From the NCBI GenBank assembly GCA_039654915.1, contig CM077600.1, forward strand, positions 73,727,992 through 73,791,991: a DNA stretch of 64,000 nt, read 5' to 3'. Position numbers and translations under genes: made by a program. Positions 1-10,699 of the stretch are shown piece after piece. This DNA is from Aquilaria yunnanensis (Eukaryota > Streptophyta > Magnoliopsida > Malvales > Thymelaeaceae). The notes beneath the pieces are model-generated. The model ran no database searches, was not told the DNA's origin, and saw only the letters and a list, made by a program, of their open reading frames with translations. Numbering within the stretch: the stretch's first letter is position 1; every line of letters starts with the position of its first letter.

Positions 1-253
1 AGAAGTCACAAACCATCTTCAGTGAAGGATACCGAAGACCCGCCTTGACCTGAACTTTGAAGATGGTAACCTCGTCATAACGAGGATGGTAGCTTGGCAC
101 TATAGGTCCAGGAAGCCTGGTGATGGCGTACTAAGGAAGGAAAAACTTCACCGACCACTTCTTCAGCTTTTCCAAAGTGGCGAAGCTCAGGTGAGAGTTG
201 AGGGGAAGCTAACTCTCAGGAATAGATCTAGTTGTGGCTTGGCTAGATGACAT
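1..253 (-). pseudogene. antisense gene of Tat element G, exon 1 start (decayed)
   Basis: The minus strand matches the first part of exon 1 of the antisense gene better preserved in T (60231 leftward) and E (47798 leftward). The presumed start codon is the CAT at 251-253 on the plus strand, aligned by the shared downstream Pro-Glu-Ser-like stretch. Several in-frame stops and indels are present. The rest of the gene lies off the window. It encodes the N-terminus of a protein resembling the Pfam family called putative gypsy type transposon (PF04195), whose biochemical role is unknown to me. Confidence 0.5.
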
Positions 254-499
254 CTTCAGGAATGAAGATATTAACCTCAGATAGATGGGAAAGAAGAAAA
301 GAAATGGAAGAAGAAGGATAACTTCGGAAAAAACCCACCTACTTCAAAATGAAGATTGGAACTTCCAAGAATGCTGCAAACTTCCCAAATATCGCTCTGC
401 CGTTAGCACCACCACCAAACAAAGAGGAAAGACGAGAGGAAATCAGAGAGTAAAAGGAATGAGAATTGAAGAGTGTGGAAAACTCTGAAGGAGAAATGG

Positions 500-508
500 T
501 TTATATAG
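500..508 (-). promoter_or_regulatory. TATA box of the G antisense gene
   Basis: The minus strand reads CTATATAAA, about 250 nt upstream of the antisense start codon near 253. A TATA box occurs at the matching place in E (48109-48117) and T (60526-60535), so it is conserved in position across three copies. Confidence 0.55.
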
Positions 509-641
509 ACTGAATGAGGTAGGTGAACCATTACCATAATGACCCTTTGTAGGCAAAGGGATGTAGCCGATGTAACAGATGCGACCGTTCAGCAGTCACC
601 TAGTAACATGTGTCACCCGACGCGAGAAATAAGGGCATGCC

Positions 642-2057
642 TGTTAGTGTTGTGCCCAAAAGACCAATCATGAAATGATTGTATTTTTGCACATTGAGTC
701 ATGATATTTTATTTAGGCATTAATCCAACAATTATGTTTGTTGTTTTGTTTCTGTGTAACTTAACAAACATAATTGTAACCCTAGAATAATGATATTCTC
801 AAACGTCCCTAGTCTAATATTATTGTGGAGCGGGTTGCAATAATACATAACGACTAGAATATGTGGAGACTAGTATGAGATATGTAGTCTGCATATGGGT
901 ACAATTGGAGAACTTGTGTACTGGACCGACCCACCATGAGAACACTACATGGATCGTTATAAGAGTGTCATAAGTGATTCTCATAGTGATCATGGTATAT
1001 GTAGTCCTTCGACCTAAGATCATCAAGGTTCCCTACATGTGAGTCACATACTTTGATACTTCCCTTTGTTGCTTGTAACTGAGTGAACTTGAAGGAGGTC
1101 ATTGGGTATGTCACATATCATGCGGAGGGATTTGTATGATCAAGATGGGATTTGTCCCTCCTATGTAACAGGAGTAATATCTTCGGGCCCCTTGATAAAG
1201 TAAGACTTAGAAAAATGCATGGCCATGCTAGGATGAGTTGATATACGATATCAATGTCATCAGTTTAAGTTGGTCTACTCGGTAATCAAGAAACCAAAGA
1301 TTGGGCTATACGAGAGTGACACATTCCATGTCTCGTGCTTAGTCTTGATATCTTCGACAAAGGGACAATGGCATATATCGGTGATGATCATAAACGTTTA
1401 GTCAAATCATCGACAGTCTTGTCACTTGGGTAGCAATGATGTGTTGCTAGACACCGCTCATTGCTTATGATCATAAATCACATTTATGATCATTGCCAAT
1501 GTGGTAATAGCCTATTGGGTCACACACATAGAGCTACTTGGATCATTAGACTACATGGGCTAATAATTTGGGTTTTGGTTTCACAATAATTTCGTATTAA
1601 TAATGGGCCAAATAGTTGAGCCATTATTAAGCCCAAAATTAAAGCCTAATTGGATTAGGGCTTTGAAACCCATTAGGCCTGGAAGTTGAGTCTCACTATA
1701 AATACAACTTCTAGTGAGAAATTCGCAGGTCTCCTTGCCCTAGCCTCCCAAAAGGACAGCCGCACTCTTCTCTTGCAATTCCTTGGAGGACGCAAGCTAG
1801 CACTGCGAGCGCAAGAAAAATGCATCTGTCGGGACGCGGTGGAAGCGTGGTGATCCCGAGAGGCTTGTGTGGATACCATAGAGAGCTTGAACATGTGAAC
1901 TGTTCAAGTTTTATGATTTGACTCTACAGTTGAGTGAGAGATCTCAACCGAAAATTAGGTATGAAAATTTTTGAACACCCGGTTTACCCCGTTTCACTTG
2001 GATCCTGGAGGGTTTTAGTTAAATTCTGCTGTGCTGTTTGGCTCCTGAAACCCAACA
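642..2057 (+). mobile_element. solo LTR, family A, copy A1
   Basis: A 1416-bp LTR beginning TGTTAGTG and ending CCCAACA, with no internal region. It is flanked by the perfect 5-bp TSD ATGCC (637-641 and 2058-2062), so it arose by insertion followed by LTR-LTR recombination. Four other copies lie at 21893-23309, 24499-25915, 36334-50149 (split) and 37630-39045. A TATA box (TATAAATA) sits at 1697-1704. Two perfect inverted repeats lie in the LTR, at 728-742/763-777 and 1467-1478/1482-1493. The superfamily is not identified because no internal sequence is present. Confidence 0.93.
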
Positions 2058-2062
2058 ATGCC

Positions 2063-2418
2063 TTCTAACATTAGCAAACCTATGTAAGCCTAGCCCAAAG
2101 TGATCCGACTACCTGGTCAGAAGACGTGACGATTTGTTGGTAGGCAACAGGGAACAAAAAGCTCAAAGTGGGAAATATTTCACCAAAGATGCAACTTCGA
2201 AAACATTAAGAGCTCGGTCAAAAACAAAGAGTCCCATTTGATGCCGAAGATACTGCTTCGGCTGAAAGAGACATCTTGAACCAAAGAGATACCCACCCGA
2301 AAGAAGGTGACCTCAGTCAAAGTTTAGCTATGCTAATTGGGACGTCTGAAGATTTCCAAGGCACGCTCGCAAAAGCTTAACACCGAAGATACAACTTCGG
2401 CTTTCCGAGGGGGGCATG
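2063..2418 (+). other. Tat G non-coding 3' tract and polypurine tract
   Basis: This resumes element G after the A1 insertion. It has no coding content; CCGAAGAT-type motifs recur, as in E and T upstream of their 3' LTRs. The polypurine tract GAGGGGGG at 2407-2414 lies four bases before the LTR and would prime plus-strand DNA synthesis. Confidence 0.7.
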
Positions 2419-3080
2419 TGATAGCTGAAGTGCTATGGCCACCGAAATCTTCTGATCAACTGTCATGAAACCACCATCATAGGAACTTAGCCTTGACCTC
2501 GGGACATACTCAAATACTCAAACACCACCCTCGGAAAGGTAACATGACCAACCTCGGAAAAAGGTGTCTTCCACCACCCTCGAATTTACAAAGAAACCGA
2601 CCTTGAAAAAGTAGATCCTACATCCTCTACTGTCAAAAAGTCTCCCGAAGGTGACCTACTTCACCGAAGGGCCTTCCCCAATAGCCCTCGAAGGAAAGTC
2701 TCTGCCCGAAGAGGTTTCACACCCCCTGGCAAGAAAGGCCCACGGCTAGCTGGTGACGCTTACCTCCGAAGGTACGGATCAGATTTGACTGAACATGTGT
2801 CATGGTCTGGACCGACTGTGTCAAACAGCCTCTTCCCTCCACCCTTTTATAAATACTTGGGAAGGACCTTGGTAAGAACACATGAGACACTCTTTACTCT
2901 TTGTTCCCTACTCCTTACTTCCACCCTCAAATACTGATTTGGGCGTCAGAGGCTCCTCCCCCAGAAACATACTCTAGGCATCTCCTAATCCTTATTCTTC
3001 TAAATGTTTCAGGCATCTTCACACTAAAAGTCTCTCATTTAGGCCAGCATTTCATTCAACGAGGATGCCAATGGGCATCA
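2419..3080 (+). repeat. 3' LTR of Tat element G
   Basis: Starts TGATAGCTGAAGTGC just after the polypurine tract and ends GATGCCAATGGGCATCA. At about 662 bp it is shorter than the LTRs of E (898 bp) and T (852 and 870 bp), suggesting internal deletions. A TATA-like TTTTATAAATAC lies near 2845-2856. The five bases after the end (GTTGT) are the predicted TSD; its partner is off the window. Confidence 0.8.
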
Positions 3081-4102
3081 GTTGTATATATTGTGTTTTG
3101 GTGTTTTCTTGTCTTTGTTGCAGGAAAAGCTTCACTATGGGATGTTAAGCTTTTAGCTTAACCAAATAAGCTCTAATGAGAAGAAGTGAATTCCTTGTTG
3201 GGTTATATAACTCATGCCCCATTTATACATATGTTTCAGGAAAAGGTTTTGAGCTTGATTAGATTGCTTGTGTGCTAAGCTAGTTGTCGGTTATGCAACG
3301 TATGTACTAAACTGAGAAGGTTAGCTCAATAAGTTCTTAGTGCAAATTTTATATGTCCTGAAAACTCATGTGTTTATGTTTTTGCAAGCTTGAGTGTAGA
3401 TTTGTGGGACAAGTCTAGGACTATGGATGTGTGCTTAAGGGCTCTTGTTTTGTGGTTTGCACTTATGAGCATGGGTCTAGTTGTGGGATGTTTCTTGCAA
3501 ACTTTGGTGTTGGACTACACTCTCAAAGTAGTTCTTAGGTATATTTAAGTATATGGACACGTAATGTTTAACTAAAGGCCATTTTGTGTTTTGAGTTCTC
3601 TTGGTAATGTTCCAAGGAACTTTGGCACTTGTTTGATGTATATATTGGTGAATATGGCCTTAGATGGCTTAAGACTTTTATGTAAATGTTATGAATGGAA
3701 AATCAGGTTCTAATACGCTATTGTGAACCTCTTTTGGATTTGTGATGCATTAGACATGGAAAAACTTATATTTTCAAACTCTTGTGAATATGGGCGTCTT
3801 GGCTGTCATGCATTATGAATGCACACTTAAGGAGCACGCATGAAGCACTGTAATGAAATGAAGTTCAATCTTGCCTTATGATGCAAGTATTGGTATATGT
3901 GAAACTGGTAAGCCTCCTAGGGCACCTCCCAGGTCTTGGCCTTATGTATTGATTTTGATAACTAGAATAAAAGACATGGCCGAGCCATAAGTTAGCTTAT
4001 GAACCATTACAGCTGCACTTAAGTAACATAAGTTAATAACATGAGTAGCACTATTAAACAGAGCTATAACTGCATTGGCTGGGGCCTCTATGGGGTGTGA
4101 CA
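3081..4102 (+). repeat. 5' LTR of D, right-hand part
   Basis: Collinear with 16758-17771 of D's 3' LTR, with scattered substitutions. Both end GGGGTGTGACA. The left portion was separated by insertion of Tat element G and lies outside the window. Confidence 0.85.
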
Positions 4103-4110
4103 GGGTTTGT

Positions 4111-4122
4111 TGGTATCAGAGC
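4111..4122 (+). other. PBS of D (initiator tRNA-Met type)
   Basis: TGGTATCAGAGC eight bases after the LTR end is the standard plant PBS complementary to the 3' end of initiator tRNA-Met, which primes minus-strand DNA synthesis. Confidence 0.85.
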
Positions 4123-4189
4123 TTTGGTTTAAGCTATGAGAGTATGTCTTGACTTGTTCCCACTTAGTTTTATATAGACTTGTACTTAT

Positions 4190-4822
4190 TGAGAATATGT
4201 GAATGAATGCATCTTGAGTGCAGGATGAGAACTTGAGGCAAGGATAGAGAAATCCTTGAACAGGAGGAAAGTAGAACTACCCATCCTAGAGATGGACAAC
4301 CTACAGTTGAGCCTGAGAGGCAACAGGAGGCCTTACAGCCTAATTTGGCTAAAGAGGCTAATGCCAGGACAAATGTACCTGGACCTAGTAAGGGCAGATA
4401 AGAGAAGATAGAACAAATGATGGAAACATTGTAAGCCATTGTAGCCTAACTGGTGGTGGGTATGGAAGCCTTGGCTAGACACCAAGCGCAAGCACAGGGA
4501 AGCCCAGAATAAACAAAAGTAGAAGAGAACATAGAAGGTGAAGGTAGAAGAGGAAGAAGGCATGGTAAAGAACTAGTGAATTATGATCAAGCAAGCAAGT
4601 GTGGAGGGAACAGAGAGGAAGATGAGGATGATGAAGAGAGAAGGCACCCAAGGGCTAGGAGGATAAGATCATAAGTAAAGGCAGGAAACCAGAGCTGGAG
4701 TAGAGGAAAGTCTAGAGGTGGAGGAAATACATACACACTTACGTGTTTCCAAGGAAGGCTGAGCCTTATACTGAAGTTACAACTAGGGGAAGCCCACCAA
4801 GGGGTGGAACCCGAAACATAGA
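4190..4822 (+). pseudogene. D gag, N-terminal part
   Basis: Degenerate coding sequence for the N-terminal capsid region of a chromovirus Gag, rich in Glu, Arg and Gln codons. A stretch reading MMETL.AIVA.LVVGMEA with stops lies near 4410-4470. It is interrupted at 4823 by solo LTR H, and the frame resumes at 11480. No intact frame remains. Assignment depends on position after the PBS and continuity with the better Gag remnant downstream. Confidence 0.55.
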
Positions 4823-7540
4823 TGTAATGCCCGAAAAATCCAAAGTGATTAGGTCCCGGGCTAAGTGGCTTTAGAGCACAAGAATTTTCCTTAATTGCGA
4901 ATTAAGCTCAATTAAATTGAGGAGACATTGAATTAAGTATGGCTTGGGCATAATTGAGTGTTGTACACTCTTAAAACTAAGCTTGGCTTAGGCCAAGAGA
5001 TTTAGCAGTGAAAATGGTGGATTTTAAAAGTGAGGGACTCAATTGAACAAAGGAACTTTTGTAAGCTGGGCTCAATTGCCCAAATTCAAATAATTAGAGG
5101 AATAAATGGTGAATTAGCCCATTTTGCATGGCAAACATGCCATGGCCGGCCATCCCCCCCCCCATTTCCCATTAAAAAAATGCTCCACTCACCCTCCACT
5201 CACAATTAAAAAAAATTCCACGCATACTCCACTCACCATTAAACAATTCACCCATGCTTGCCCATACTTCTCTTCCACCTTGTCCCCTACACTTGTCTCC
5301 CATTAGAATTCTTTAATGTCTCCCACCCATTTTGAATGGGTACAGCCTGCATTTCATGCACTTCATCTCACTCCAACACTTCATTTGCTCTTAACTCTCT
5401 CCTCATTCTCTCTAGTTTTGGCCAATACTTGTTCTTGGCCTTCCAAACACATTTCCAACTCTTCTCCTCCATAATACATTCGGCCATAGCAAGAAAAAAA
5501 CCTTTTTGAAACAAAAACCAAGTGTTCTTGGTACATTTCAAGCTTTAAGAACATAAAGAGCAAGAATCAAGTGAAAGATTCTAAGAAAACCAAGGAGGAA
5601 GTTTCGGCCATCTCTCATTCTTGGTGGTCTTGAGTTCAAATCAAGGAGTGCTTTCCATACATGAGCTTCTAAGACATTGGGAACTAGGAAATCAAGTAGA
5701 AACTTGAAGAAAGTCAAGCTAAAAAATTCGGCCCTACTTCCTAGTTGAGATTCTGTAAGTGTACACCAAGTGTTCTTGGTATTTTTTGTTATTTGAGCTA
5801 ATCACCAAGTGTTCTTGGTATTTTTATGGTTACTAATAAATTCGGCCATTTTGGTTCTTGTGCTAGAAAACAAATTTCTAGAATCAACAAGCAAAGAAAA
5901 TAAAGAGGAACAAGCTTCTAAAGCTTTTGGGCAACTTGGTTGCTAAGATTGTGTGGGTAAGGATTCTTATACTCTCTTGAGTATTCGGGCCCCTAGGTGA
6001 TGGTCAAAGAACCATATGATCCTAGGAGTGCTAAGAGGGCTAAGTTATGTTATTGCTTTGGCAATTCTATTTTGCTCATGAGCTAAGTTAAGCAAACATT
6101 ATGGGCTAGGATTTAAGTAGGACACCTTAATTCCTATACTAAGTGAGCTCTCCGAAAACATTAAGTATATTAAATAATGACATAAAATATAAGGGATGCT
6201 TGCTGCCCTTCTGTGAATAAGGTGTTAAGTGGTGTGTGTGTTTGTGTGCTTCTTTGTTTGGATGTGCATGCTAACCCCCGATTATGATTATTATTGTTAT
6301 ATCCATGTATCTTCATGTTTTCTTTGTCTTTATGTTTTCTTTGCAGGAGTATAGGATTATTTTGCCATTACGTGCTTGGCATATGTTAGGCCCTGGAGGC
6401 CATAAGTTAGGCATTGGATGCCATGGAATCCTTATTGAGTTTCGTAACTCACCTGCCCTATCTAATTTTGTAGGAAAAGGTGTGCTTGAAAGATCGAGCT
6501 AAGAGTATTTGGAATACTCTTTCTGTTTTGCCAAGGACTTGAAGTCTAGAGTTGTGGGAACAAAGTCTTAAGGTGGAAACTCGTGTTCTATGGCTTGCTT
6601 TGATAGCATGTGTATTTTGTTGGTCTCACCTTAATGACCAAATTTATGGACTTAGTTAATTTCGGCCAAACTTTGTTTAAATGGCTTGTAATTGGACTTT
6701 GGACATTTTGGGCTTTTTATTGCTTGGTGGACCTACCAAGGCCTATGCATGATTATTGAAGTGTATGCTTTTCATGAAACTTGAAGCATGATGAAAATGG
6801 ACCTAAATGCATTTATTGGGCTTAAATAAGAACTTGAACAAGTTGAGCATGTCCTTCGATAAATTGGGCCATATGCATGTTAAGTAGTAAAAGCCCACGA
6901 GCCCATGCTATGTTGGTAATTTAGACCAAATGCATGTTAAAGTAGTAAAAGCCCATAAGCCCATGTTTATGTTGGAAGCATGTAAGGTTTGGCTATGTAT
7001 GTGCACTTAAAGAAAATGCAAGTAAACTTGGAGAAGCCTGAAAATTGGATGCATGTGCTAAAGAATGGCTTCTAAAGAAATTAAGTGCATGTATGTGAGC
7101 GTGTAAACTAAAGGATGCATGTGAATTAAATTGCATCTAGTGGAATCAAGTTAATATGTACACTACTGAATACCAAAACACACATAAGCATGCAAGGCAT
7201 ATGCATGAAAATAAGTTAAGTTTTCAAAGTTGAATTGGTGTTTTGGTTGCCATGCATATTGTGGCAATGTGCGGGTCATTTTCGGGAGTCGCCACCAATC
7301 GGTTTACCTAGGCCGATTGGACACCTAAAATATGGTTTGCGAGAGTTCGGGGGTTCGGGAGTACGGTTACGCTAAAACAATATTGTTATAGCGCCCAAAA
7401 TTAGCACCTTAGTTGATTTTAATTTTGTTTTGCTTTGCTTTTAAACAACTTCAGTTAATTTTCAAAATTAGAAATTTTAGCTAAATTATTTAGTCGAATG
7501 TGGATTTTTGGTAATTAATTTGTATAAATTTTGATATTTC

Positions 7541-7760
7541 CGAACCATGGACTCTGCCGAGTCACCCGGACAAGGAAGTTTTAATTTCGAATCATGGACT
7601 CTGCCGAGACACCCAGACACGGAATTTGATGAAATTTTAAATAATTTAATCCGTATCGTAAATATGGATTTTCATCTTTGTATTTATTTAATTTATTTAA
7701 TTAAAAAAATATATATGTTTTCCAAACCGTAGATCCTGCCGGATCATCCGGATATGGAAA
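7541..7760. repeat. dispersed ~35-bp motif, three copies (a fourth at 9275-9316)
   Basis: Three related copies, at about 7541-7575, 7588-7626 and 7722-7760, share a CCATGGA-CTGCCG-TCACCCGGACA-GGAA core; the fourth lies at 9275-9316. Each contains restriction-like palindromes (CCATGG or GGATCC, and CCGG) within otherwise AT-rich DNA, so they stand out in composition. Function is unknown. Confidence 0.6.
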
Positions 7761-8049
7761 TTATTTAATTCTTATTATTATTATGGAATTAATTATTAAT
7801 TTAATTACTAATTTATAAGTCTTTTTATTAAATTTTAGATTTGTTAATGATCTTTAATGTTAACTAAAAACATTTTTTTTTATATGTTTACTTCTTTTCT
7901 TTCTTTCTTTTCATTTTCTTTATTCTTTTCTATTATTTGTTTTTTACTTTTACTTTTCTTTTACTTTCTTTTCTTTCTTTTCTTTCTTATTTTTTTCTTA
8001 TTTTTTTGTTCTTTCTTGTTTAATGAAAAATTTTGATTATCTATTTTTC

Positions 8050-9240
8050 TTAAATAATGACTTAATTTATAAAGGAATCAAAAAAATAATTTTTAATGAT
8101 CTAATATTAAGATTCTTTATTTGATGAAGAAATTAAAGAGTTAAAAAAAAAATTAACATTTATTTTATGTTTATTCTATTTATTTGATAAAAAGAAGAAC
8201 CAAAAAGAAATTATTTAATTAAAGTTTTATTCAAAGAAACTAAGGATTTATATGTATAAAGAAAATAAAAGAAAAATTTATATATTTTTATGTTATATTT
8301 TTATTTTTTTATTTAATAAAAGATGAACTAAAAAGTAATCATTTAATCAAGATTTTATTCATTTAATAAAGAAACCAAAAAAAAAAATTATATGTATAAA
8401 GAAAAGTCTTAATATTTTATTTGATAAAAAAAAGTAATTATTTAATAATGAAACCAAAAGTTTATGTGTACATTTCAAAAATAAAAGAAAAGATCTTAAT
8501 ATTTATTTGTTTTATTTTTGAACAAAGATTTACCAAAAAGTAATTATTTAATAAAGAAACCAAAAATTTATATGTATATTTTAAAATAAAAGTCTTGATA
8601 TTTATATTTCATTTTTTTTTATAAAAGATTAACCAAAAAATAATTATTTAATAAAGAAATCAAAGATTTATATGTATATTTTAAAAATAAAGAAAAGTCT
8701 TAATATTTATATATTTTATTTTATTTTTGATAAAAGATTAAAGAAATCAAAGAGTTATATGTATGTTTTAAAATAAAGAAAAGTTTTGATATTTATATGA
8801 TTTTTTATGTTCTTTTTGTTTGATAAAAGTCTTCTTTAAATAATTTTCTAATTTATAAGTCTAAAACTACATCTAATTAATAAGTCTAAAATATTTAAGA
8901 GAAATTCAATTCTTCTTTTTTTATTTTTTTTATTTTTTTGAAATCATTTGACTAAGATTTTTTTATTTTTGTTTAATAAAGGAAACAAAAAGTTATATCT
9001 TTTTATTATTTTAAAATAAATAAGTAAAATATTACTGGATAAAGAAATAAAATATTAACCCAAAAATTTTTACTCTTTTATTCTCTTTATTAATAAAGAA
9101 ACTAAAACGTTATATTTTATTATTTTAATAAATAATTAATATATTGCTGGATAAAGAGATAAGCAAAAATATTAGTCCAAAGTTTTTATTTTTTTATTTT
9201 TTTTAATAATAAAGAAAATTTTATTTATATACTTTATTTA
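8050..9240. repeat. AT-rich degenerate tandem repeats inside the Ogre-like LTR
   Basis: Diverged units of roughly 100-130 bp recur, each with versions of AAAGAAACCAAAAATTTATATG, AAAGTCTTAATATTTAT and TTTGATAAAAGATTAACC. I did not derive an exact consensus. No coding potential is seen; the short frames here are by-products of AT-rich DNA. Confidence 0.55.
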
Positions 9241-9824
9241 AAAAAAAATATTTTATATACTTTTAAAAAAAATTTCCAAGCCATGGATCCTGGCGGATCA
9301 TTTGGACATGGAATTTAATTTAATTTTTTTTTGTTGGATTCTTTTTATTATTTTTATTATTTTTCTTGAATTTTTAATTATTACTTTAAAAATATATTTA
9401 AAAATAGAATTGATTTTTTTTGTATTTTTAGAATTATTTAATTATGATTTTTATTAATTTTTAACAAAAGGAATAAAAAGTTAACTTTTTGTTATCTTTA
9501 AAGAAATAATAAAAACATGTATTCCAAAATAACAAAAGATAATTGGCTTTTAAAAAATGATTTTTATTAGCCTTAATAATTATTCACATAAAATTCTTCT
9601 TTCTTTTTTTTTATTTTTGTTTTGATAATAATTTTTTATTATTATTATTTTTTTATAAAAATTAAAAGTGAAATAAATTTAATCACAATAAAAAATAGAC
9701 AATTAATAATAATAAAGTGGGGTTTTTTGGCCATCTACTTTAATAACACAATAATAATAGCAACAATAATAAAAATTAGCAAAGTTAGTAAAGTTAGTTG
9801 TTAATAACAATAATAACAATAAAA

Positions 9825-10053
9825 GGTTAGTAAGTTAGTAAGTTAGTAACAATTATAGCAATAATAAAAGGTTAGTAAGGTTAGTAAGTTAGTAACAATT
9901 ATAACAATAGTAAAAGGTTAGTAAGGTTAGTAAGTTAGTAACAATTATAACAATAATAAAAGGTTAGTAAGGTTAGTAAGTTAGTAACAATTATAACAAT
10001 AATAAAAGGTTAGTAAGGTTAGTAAGTTAGTGAGGTTAGTTGAATTGGTAAGT
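9825..10053. repeat. 46-bp tandem repeat, about five units
   Basis: Units start with GGTTAGTAAGG-type sequence at 9825, 9870, 9916, 9962 and 10008, a period of 45-46 bp. Each holds GTTAGTAA sub-repeats followed by ACAATTATAACAATAATAAA. Neighbouring units are nearly identical, suggesting recent expansion. Confidence 0.85.
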
Positions 10054-10131
10054 AAGTTAATTAATAACAACAATAAAAAAAGGTTAGTAATAATAATAAC
10101 AATAATAAACAAACAAGTAAAGATAAAGGGG

Positions 10132-10557
10132 TTAGTAATTAATTCTGCAAGAACAAAATAAAAGGTTAGTGACCAAAGAGAAAGAAATTGAAAAGATGAA
10201 GGAGTAAATCAAGGTTTTACCTTTGAAATCAAATTTTGAATTTGCTGGGAACGTGAAACAGAGCACACGCGAGGGAGGAAGGGGGGGGCGACGGAGCGCG
10301 GCGGCGTGACGAGACGACGACGGCGGAGACGCGGTGGCGAAGAGGCGGGGAGGTGGCGCGACGGAACGGGAGAGGACACGGCGGCGCCGGAGGGAGGAAA
10401 AGGAACAGAAGGAACGGCGACGGTGGGGCGGAGCAGGGAAAACGACGGCGACGGCGGGGCTCGGGGATAACGGCGATGGCGAGTAACGACGGCAGGGCTC
10501 GGGGACGGGAGTGAAGGAAACGAAAGGGGGAAGATGGCTAAAGCATGAAACGGCCAA
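10132..10557 (-). CDS. small GC-rich ORF in the LTR leader, doubtful
   Basis: A 141-codon minus-strand frame lying about 130 nt downstream of the LTR TATA box. The predicted protein is Ser-, Pro- and Arg-rich and superficially resembles a plastid transit peptide, then becomes Lys- and Phe-rich. I recognise no domain. The composition follows from a CpG-rich, purine-skewed leader, so it may simply be untranslated leader sequence. It is listed because it is the only long frame in the element and is correctly placed relative to a promoter. Confidence 0.2.
   Translation of the reverse strand: MAVSCFSHLPPFVSFTPVPEPCRRYSPSPLSPSPAVAVVFPAPPHRRRSFCSFSSLRRRRVLSRSVAPPPRLFATASPPSSSRHAAALRRPPLPPSRVLCFTFPANSKFDFKGKTLIYSFIFSISFSLVTNLLFCSCRINY
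10240..10545. other. GC- and CpG-rich island in AT-rich LTR
   Basis: About 300 bp dense in GGCGACGG-type motifs, in contrast to the AT-rich DNA on both sides. It lies immediately downstream of the minus-strand TATA box, where the R/U5 leader of the LTR transcript would be. Confidence 0.7.
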
Positions 10558-10685
10558 ACGTTTGAGATTTTCTGGGCAGAGGGAGGAGAGGCTAGAGACT
10601 AAGGCTGCGATTTTACCCTTTTTTTTAAAACGGATCTCTAAGCTTGGTTTCTATTTTTTTCTCTCTTCTTCACAGATTTTAGACC

Positions 10686-10699
10686 CCTATTTATAGGGG
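10686..10699 (-). promoter_or_regulatory. TATA box of the Ogre-like LTR
   Basis: The minus strand reads CCCCTATAAATAGG, a near-consensus plant TATA box flanked by G/C. It lies about 520 bp from the LTR's presumed 5' end and just upstream of the GC-rich leader. Confidence 0.65.

Larger units (their letters stand above)
1..3080 (+). mobile_element. Tat-lineage Ty3/gypsy element G, 3' part only
   Basis: The last 3 kb of a Tat-type LTR retrotransposon whose gag-pol and 5' LTR lie left of the window. It contains, in order, the start of an antisense gene, that gene's TATA box, a non-coding tract, a polypurine tract and a 3' LTR. It matches the corresponding regions of elements E (about 47570-49462) and T (about 60000-61948). 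It is interrupted by an A-family solo LTR at 642-2057. The right edge abuts the interior of element D's LTR, and the first five bases beyond it (GTTGT) also occur in D's other LTR at 16758-16762, so G inserted into D. Assignment rests on homology to E and T; confidence is high for class and moderate for exact clade. Confidence 0.8.

Noticed and set aside
7860..8010. Pyrimidine-rich TTTCTTTTC tract as a functional element
   Set aside because: Simple low-complexity sequence within the AT-rich LTR, with no conserved structure.
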